A DNA stretch of 64,000 nt, taken from NCBI GenBank assembly GCA_017847835.1, contig JAGASH010000005.1, positions 186,001-250,000 on the forward strand. The letters run 5' to 3'. Source of the stretch: Oscillospiraceae bacterium. Lineage in GTDB: Bacteria > Bacillota > Clostridia > Oscillospirales > Ruminococcaceae. The notes under the pieces are model-generated. The model saw nothing but the letters and a program-made list of their open reading frames with translations, was not told the origin of the DNA and did no database searches. A program made the position numbers and the translations under genes. Shown one piece after another: positions 59,970-64,000 of the stretch. Position 1 is the first letter of the stretch. Every line of letters begins with the position of its first letter.

Positions 59970-60857
59970 TTCAGTCAGCTTTGCGAAAACTTCAGCAGTT
60001 CTCGCAGACGGACGTTCAAACCGCGTCGAGTCCACGAACACAACTTTCGCACCGTTATAAATCATCGCCGAGAAAACATCATCGAAGGCAAGCGTGTTAT
60101 ACGACAGCTTGTCCGAAGCGATGATATAAGCGGGCTGTAAATTCTCCGCGGGAACATATCCCTCAGCCTTGCACAAATTCTCTCCCGTGAGGCTCAGAAC
60201 AGCGCTCTCAAACGTGTCCGAACCCGCAAGAGTCATCTTCTCCGTGACATAAACAAAACTCTCCGTGCGGACATTATTTGCTGCGTTTTCAAGATTTGCG
60301 CGCGCACGTTTTGCCGTTTCAAGCGCTTTAGTTTCACCTTTCAGCGAGTCCGCAAACTCGTTTCCGTAAAATGCCGCAGTAATCTCCTTGTAAATAGAGC
60401 TGTATTCCTCAAGATTTCGCGGCGCTTTCGCTGTAAGAACCTTAATTCCCGCCTGATTTAGCTTGTAAATTTCACGCTCCGACAGCAGCGACAGCGTGAA
60501 AACCGCATCCGGCTTCAGCTTTATAATCTCGTCCAAATTCGGATTTTCCGTGCTTCCGAGCTTCGGAAGAGAAAGATTGTCGGGATAATCGCAGTAATCG
60601 CTGACGCCGACAAGCCTGCTCTGAAAGCCTGTTTCACAGATAATCTCTGTCACGGCAGGCGACAGCGAAACCGCCTTTTCAACCGACTTTTCGAGAGTTA
60701 TTCCGCAGCTTATCGCGGGAAACGGCATATTCTCGTCAATCTCGCTGTTCTCGCTTACCGAAATCTCCGACGGGATTTCCTGTTCCGTTTCGCAGCCGCT
60801 TAAAAGAAACACTCCCAAAAGCGCTGTACAAACGAATTTCTTCAAATCAATCGACAT
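59967..60857 (-). CDS. BtuF/FepB-type substrate-binding lipoprotein
   Basis: About 296 residues from MSIDLKKFVC. Lipoprotein signal peptide with lipobox LLSGC. The fold is that of the cobalamin/siderophore-binding class (helical backbone): KAVSLSPAVTEIICETGFQSRLVGVSDYCDYPD, then LPKLGSTENPNLDEIIKLKPDAVF. Such proteins feed ABC importers of B12, heme or siderophores. No permease or ATPase gene follows. The start overlaps the stop of the DUF815 ATPase gene. Confidence 0.9.
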   Translation of the reverse strand: MSIDLKKFVCTALLGVFLLSGCETEQEIPSEISVSENSEIDENMPFPAISCGITLEKSVEKAVSLSPAVTEIICETGFQSRLVGVSDYCDYPDNLSLPKLGSTENPNLDEIIKLKPDAVFTLSLLSEREIYKLNQAGIKVLTAKAPRNLEEYSSIYKEITAAFYGNEFADSLKGETKALETAKRARANLENAANNVRTESFVYVTEKMTLAGSDTFESAVLSLTGENLCKAEGYVPAENLQPAYIIASDKLSYNTLAFDDVFSAMIYNGAKVVFVDSTRFERPSARTAEVFAKLTE

Positions 60858-60859
60858 AA

Positions 60860-62005
60860 TCAATACTCCAAATTAAGCTCAATTCTGCCTTTAAGCCACT
60901 CCACAAACTGCTTTGCAACTCTCGGTGAACGTCCGCCTCTTCTCATCGAGAAACGTTCTGCCGCAGCAAACAGCCTGTCCTCGGGAATTTCAATCTTCTT
61001 GTCCTCGGCAAGCTTTTTCACGATATCGAGATAAATCTGCTTGTCGGGACGCAAAAATGTAACAAATAAACCAAATCTGTCCGAAAGCGACATACTCTCG
61101 TCAATCGCGTCAGCACCCGAAACCTCACGGTCGGCAATAGTTTCACGGACGATTTTGCGGCGGTTTGTCGTCGCGTAAATCAGTATATTGTCGGGTTTCA
61201 GCGCAAGCGAGCCGTCAAGCACGGCTTTCAGCGTTCCGAAACGGTCGTCATTCTCGGCAAACGAAAGGTCGTCGATTGTGACGATGAACTTCATATTTAT
61301 TTTTCCGAGCAATTCAAACAGCTCGGGCAGCTCGTTTATATCATTTCTCGAAACATCAACCATTCTCAGTTCTTTGAACTCATTGAAAATCGCCTTTACC
61401 GTCGAGGACTTGCCCGTGCCTCGGTCGCCGTACAGCAAAACATTCTGCGCCGGCTGATTTTTCAAAAAGCAAAGCGTGTTCTCGACAACCTGATTTCGCT
61501 GAACCTCATAATTCTTCAAATCCGAAAGCGTTATGCTGTCGGTTCTCAAAATCGGCTTCAGCTCGCCGTCAAACGAGAACGCGCGATATTTCGCAAAAAT
61601 TCCCGTGCCGTTTTTACGCGCAAAATCAACAAAGTAGTCCGCGTCATAATCGAATTTTCCGTTATCATAGGCGGGCATTTCGCGGAGAATTTCGCTGTCC
61701 GGAAGCGTTTCGCGAAACTGCTCCGAAGTAAGCGAAACAAGCTCCTTTAATATGCTCAAATCGTACTCAATCGCTTTTACAAGCGCGGGTGTGCGCTCCT
61801 CGGCACATTTTGCCACAACAGGAGAGTCCGAATACACAAGCAAATCGTGCAGGTATTCTCCGAGCGTCTGTCCCTTTGACAGAAGAATATTCACGATTTC
61901 CGAGTAGTAATCCTCGGTTTCATAGCCGCAGCAGTAAAAATCCGTGAGCAGCTCGTCGTTCTTTACATTAAAAGCACAAAAAGATTTCAATTTTGCAAGG
62001 TTCAT
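60860..62005 (-). CDS. DUF815 AAA+ ATPase
   Basis: A 381-residue ATPase of the DUF815 family. The Walker A motif is LLYGDRGTGKSSTVK (about 195-209) and Walker B FIVTIDDLSF. The arginine-rich C-terminal stretch with RMSRRGGRSPR-like sequence (SMRRGGRSPRVAKQFVEW) is typical. The N-terminal 190 residues are family-specific. Function not established. It stands between dusB and the BtuF-like gene, with 1-nt and overlapping junctions. Confidence 0.9.
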   Translation of the reverse strand: MNLAKLKSFCAFNVKNDELLTDFYCCGYETEDYYSEIVNILLSKGQTLGEYLHDLLVYSDSPVVAKCAEERTPALVKAIEYDLSILKELVSLTSEQFRETLPDSEILREMPAYDNGKFDYDADYFVDFARKNGTGIFAKYRAFSFDGELKPILRTDSITLSDLKNYEVQRNQVVENTLCFLKNQPAQNVLLYGDRGTGKSSTVKAIFNEFKELRMVDVSRNDINELPELFELLGKINMKFIVTIDDLSFAENDDRFGTLKAVLDGSLALKPDNILIYATTNRRKIVRETIADREVSGADAIDESMSLSDRFGLFVTFLRPDKQIYLDIVKKLAEDKKIEIPEDRLFAAAERFSMRRGGRSPRVAKQFVEWLKGRIELNLEY

Positions 62006-62006
62006 T

Positions 62007-62978
62007 TTATTTTACCTCTGAAATTATTTTCAACATTCTCTCGAAGTCCTCGAAAGTGTTCATTTTTGAAAATTCATCGCGCAGCTTTGCCGCACCGTTT
62101 AACCCGCGAATATACCAAGCCGCCTGCCTGCGAGCCTCTTTCATTCCCGTTTTCTCACCCTTGTCCTCAACGAGAAGCGAGATATGCCGGCGCATAATCT
62201 CGATTTTTTCTTCAAGCGCAGGCTCGCTTCGCGGTTTTTTTCCCTCAAAATAGTCGCGGATTTGTCCGAAAAGCCACGGTCTTCCGTAAGAGCCTCTTCC
62301 AATCATCACCAAGTCGCAGCCCGTTTTTTCGTACATCTCCACGCAGTCCGAAACGCTTGAAACGTCACCGCTTCCGATTACGGGGATTTTCACCGCGTCT
62401 TTCACGGCTTTTATCACGTTCCAATCGGACTTTCCTGTGTAGAGCTGAGTTTTTGTTCTCGGGTGAACGCAAACCGCAGCAGCGCCGTTTTTCTCGGCAA
62501 TTTTCGCGATTTCCACGGCATTCACAGAGCTTTCGTCCCAGCCGCTTCTGATTTTCACGGTCACAGGGATTTTTGTCGCAGAAACAGCAGCATTCACAAC
62601 CTCGCCAAACAGCTCGGGACTTTTCATCAGCGCGCTCCCCGAACCGTTATTCACGATTTTCGGCATAGGACAGCCCGCGTTCAAATCGATAATATCGGGG
62701 TGATACTCCTCGGCAATTTTCACCGCCTTTGCGATAAACTCTGGCTCAGAGCCAAAAAGCTGCACAGCCGCGGGTCGCTCACCGTCGGTCATCAGAAGAA
62801 GCTCGGCGGTTTTTTTGTCGTTATAGCAGAGTCCCTTTGCAGACGCCATTTCACCCACGCAATAAGCCGCTCCGAACTCTTTCGCGATAAGTCTGTATGC
62901 CCTGTCGGCTACGCTTGCCATAGGAGCTAATGCAGCGGTTTTTTCGATTTTTACTCCGCCGATTTCTATATATTCCAC
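62007..62978 (-). CDS. tRNA-dihydrouridine synthase, DusB type
   Basis: 323 residues from a GTG following GGAGAG; upstream codons overlap the promoter. It reduces uridines of tRNA with FMN and NADPH. Motifs are APMASVADRAYRLIAKEFG, the catalytic Cys in DLNAGCPMPKIV, GSGSALMKSPEL, VKIRSGW, HPRTKTQLYTGKSDW and the FMN phosphate loop MIGRGSYGRPWLF. First gene of the dusB-DUF815-BtuF-like operon. Confidence 0.96.
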   Translation of the reverse strand: MEYIEIGGVKIEKTAALAPMASVADRAYRLIAKEFGAAYCVGEMASAKGLCYNDKKTAELLLMTDGERPAAVQLFGSEPEFIAKAVKIAEEYHPDIIDLNAGCPMPKIVNNGSGSALMKSPELFGEVVNAAVSATKIPVTVKIRSGWDESSVNAVEIAKIAEKNGAAAVCVHPRTKTQLYTGKSDWNVIKAVKDAVKIPVIGSGDVSSVSDCVEMYEKTGCDLVMIGRGSYGRPWLFGQIRDYFEGKKPRSEPALEEKIEIMRRHISLLVEDKGEKTGMKEARRQAAWYIRGLNGAAKLRDEFSKMNTFEDFERMLKIISEVK

Positions 62979-63024
62979 TTTTCTCTCCGTTTTAACTAGA
63001 TTTTCGCTTGTTCTCCAACATATT

Positions 63025-63053
63025 ATTTTAACATATTTCAAACTTTTTTTCAA
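63025..63053 (-). promoter_or_regulatory. Sigma-A promoter of dusB operon
   Basis: On the minus strand TTGAAA, a 17-nt spacer and TAAAAT. Confidence 0.8.
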
Positions 63054-63060
63054 GAGGTTA

Positions 63061-63089
63061 TTGTATTTTTTTGAAAAATGTGTTACAAT
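63061..63089 (+). promoter_or_regulatory. Probable promoter of the DUF1624 gene
   Basis: TTGTAT (63061-63066), 17 nt, TACAAT (63084-63089). It faces the dusB promoter back to back. Confidence 0.6.
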
Positions 63090-63127
63090 ATAATGAATAT
63101 ATTTTTTTTTACATAAGCGAGGATTTT

Positions 63128-63877
63128 ATGGCTAATCTTAATAACAACTCAAAGCGCGTGGGACTTCTTGACGAGCTGCGCGGTTTTGCAATAATCTGTA
63201 TGGTTGTATATCACGCGATGTACGACCTGAAATTCATCTTCGGCGTTGACGTGCCGATTTTCTTTGACGGGTGGTTTTATGTAATCCGCGACATATTTGC
63301 GGGAATGTTCATCTTCATCTCGGGAACGGTCTGCCGTTTCTCAAAAAACAACATAAAGCGCGGCGCGCAGTGCTTCTTCCTCGGAATGATTATCACATTC
63401 ATCACTCCGTTTTTCAGCAGCGTTCCCGTAACCTTCGGTATTCTGCATTTCCTTGGAATTTCGATGATGATTTTCGGGCTTTGCGAAAAACTGCTGGATT
63501 ATCTCCCTGCACTTGTCGGAATTATTATTTTCGCGTTGCTTTTTGTGCTGACGTGGAACGTACAAAACGGTTTCATCGGAATAGGCGGGCTTTTCGAGTG
63601 GTATCTCCCGAAAAAAGCCTATGAAGTAGGAGTGCTGTTCCCGTTCGGTATGTACAACAACTCATTCGCGTCCTCGGACTATTTCCCGCTGTTTCCGTGG
63701 TTGTTTTTGTTCCTTGCAGGCAGCTTTTTCGGTATCTGGGCAAAGGACGGCTCGCTCCCGAAATTCTTCTATCCCACTCACATCAGATGGCTTGCAGCTG
63801 TCGGAAGAAACACAATCTGGATTTATCTCCTGCATCAACCTGTCGTTTTCCTCATTTTTTCACTCATTTTCCACTAA
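63128..63877 (+). CDS. DUF1624 / heparan-alpha-glucosaminide N-acetyltransferase-like membrane protein
   Basis: 249 residues from MANLNNNSK. About seven hydrophobic segments. The opening RVGLLDELRGFAIICMVVYHAMYDLKF is the DUF1624 (HGSNAT catalytic domain) signature with the conserved His in the first membrane segment, and the ending WIYLLHQPVVFLIF is characteristic. Such proteins may acetylate cell-surface sugars. Monocistronic. Confidence 0.88.
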   Translation: MANLNNNSKRVGLLDELRGFAIICMVVYHAMYDLKFIFGVDVPIFFDGWFYVIRDIFAGMFIFISGTVCRFSKNNIKRGAQCFFLGMIITFITPFFSSVPVTFGILHFLGISMMIFGLCEKLLDYLPALVGIIIFALLFVLTWNVQNGFIGIGGLFEWYLPKKAYEVGVLFPFGMYNNSFASSDYFPLFPWLFLFLAGSFFGIWAKDGSLPKFFYPTHIRWLAAVGRNTIWIYLLHQPVVFLIFSLIFH

Positions 63878-63907
63878 ATTCTCAGAAAACAGACAAAATG
63901 TTTGGGC

Positions 63908-63936
63908 TTGAAAATCTGCCCGAAATGTTGTATAAT
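63908..63936 (+). promoter_or_regulatory. Sigma-A promoter of a gene starting beyond the right edge
   Basis: TTGAAA (63908-63913), 17 nt, TATAAT (63931-63936). GGAGG follows at 63990-63994 and the last base is A, so an ATG probably begins at position 64000. Confidence 0.8.
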
Positions 63937-64000
63937 AGTAGTATCATTGTATCTGCCGTATTATCTTCGGCACTTGAAAACGAATTTTTGGAGGTTTACA

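Overview
The window reads as a chromosomal core region of an anaerobic, endospore-forming, probably motile Gram-positive bacterium of the class Clostridia. An Oscillospiraceae/Ruminococcus-like genome is the best guess from protein style; this is inference, as no database was searched. Supporting signs are a SigG forespore sigma factor, a PdaA-type spore-cortex deacetylase, the CdaA-CdaR c-di-AMP pair, DnaD/DnaI-type helicase loading, YlqF/RbgA, YjfB and CheV. Almost every transcription unit has a clear sigma-A promoter with a 17-nt spacer and a strong intrinsic terminator. Genes are tightly packed, and no phage, IS element or CRISPR array is visible.

Layout. 1-4.7 kb: a minus-strand ruv operon (radical SAM, ruvC, ruvA, TPR protein, ruvB) ending in an Imm1-like immunity protein, a VOC protein and a cut-off methyltransferase. 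4.7-7.0 kb: GltD-like oxidoreductase, ECF S-component and DUF1893. 7.2-7.7 kb: tmRNA, followed by an unusual hairpin element. 7.7-9.4 kb: Ser-rich lipoprotein and sigG. 9.4-13.4 kb: an operon of a P-type ATPase homologue that has lost all its catalytic motifs, a PopT-like (DUF368) transporter and a nitroreductase. 13.5-23.6 kb: AraC regulator, then a long run rplS-lepB-rbgA-rnhB-yraN-thrC-phosphoesterase-tig-clpP-clpX-MGMT read from a promoter with a structured L19 leader.

23.7-30.1 kb: a lone DUF4445/RACo-like ATPase and the plus-strand operon trmL-degV-cdaA-cdaR-FAD dehydrogenase. 30.1-33.5 kb: a membrane protein and a large LOTUS-like/DUF3825 protein. 33.5-37.7 kb: gap, and typA-rluA. 37.8-45.0 kb: a metal-chaperone operon (His-rich CobW GTPase, CobW-DUF1980 fusion, amidohydrolase, epimerase, YgiQ, ComEC-like hydrolase). 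45-51.3 kb: cheV, yjfB, a giant coiled-coil ZapA with a U32 peptidase, and citrate synthase. 51.4-56.9 kb: an intact CtpE-like P-type ATPase, dnaD, dnaI and pfk. 57.0-57.4 kb: initiator tRNA and a second copy of the hairpin element. 57.4-64 kb: an orphan protein, DHH phosphoesterase, pdaA, dusB-DUF815-BtuF-like operon, a DUF1624 membrane protein, and a promoter leading out of the window.

The two most unusual observations are these. First, the full-length P-type ATPase pseudoenzyme at 10920-13373. Second, a hairpin with an invariant CACAAGCA loop, perfectly paired 14-bp arms and compensatory changes, followed directly by GCCGCGG, found in the same orientation behind both RNA genes of the window.
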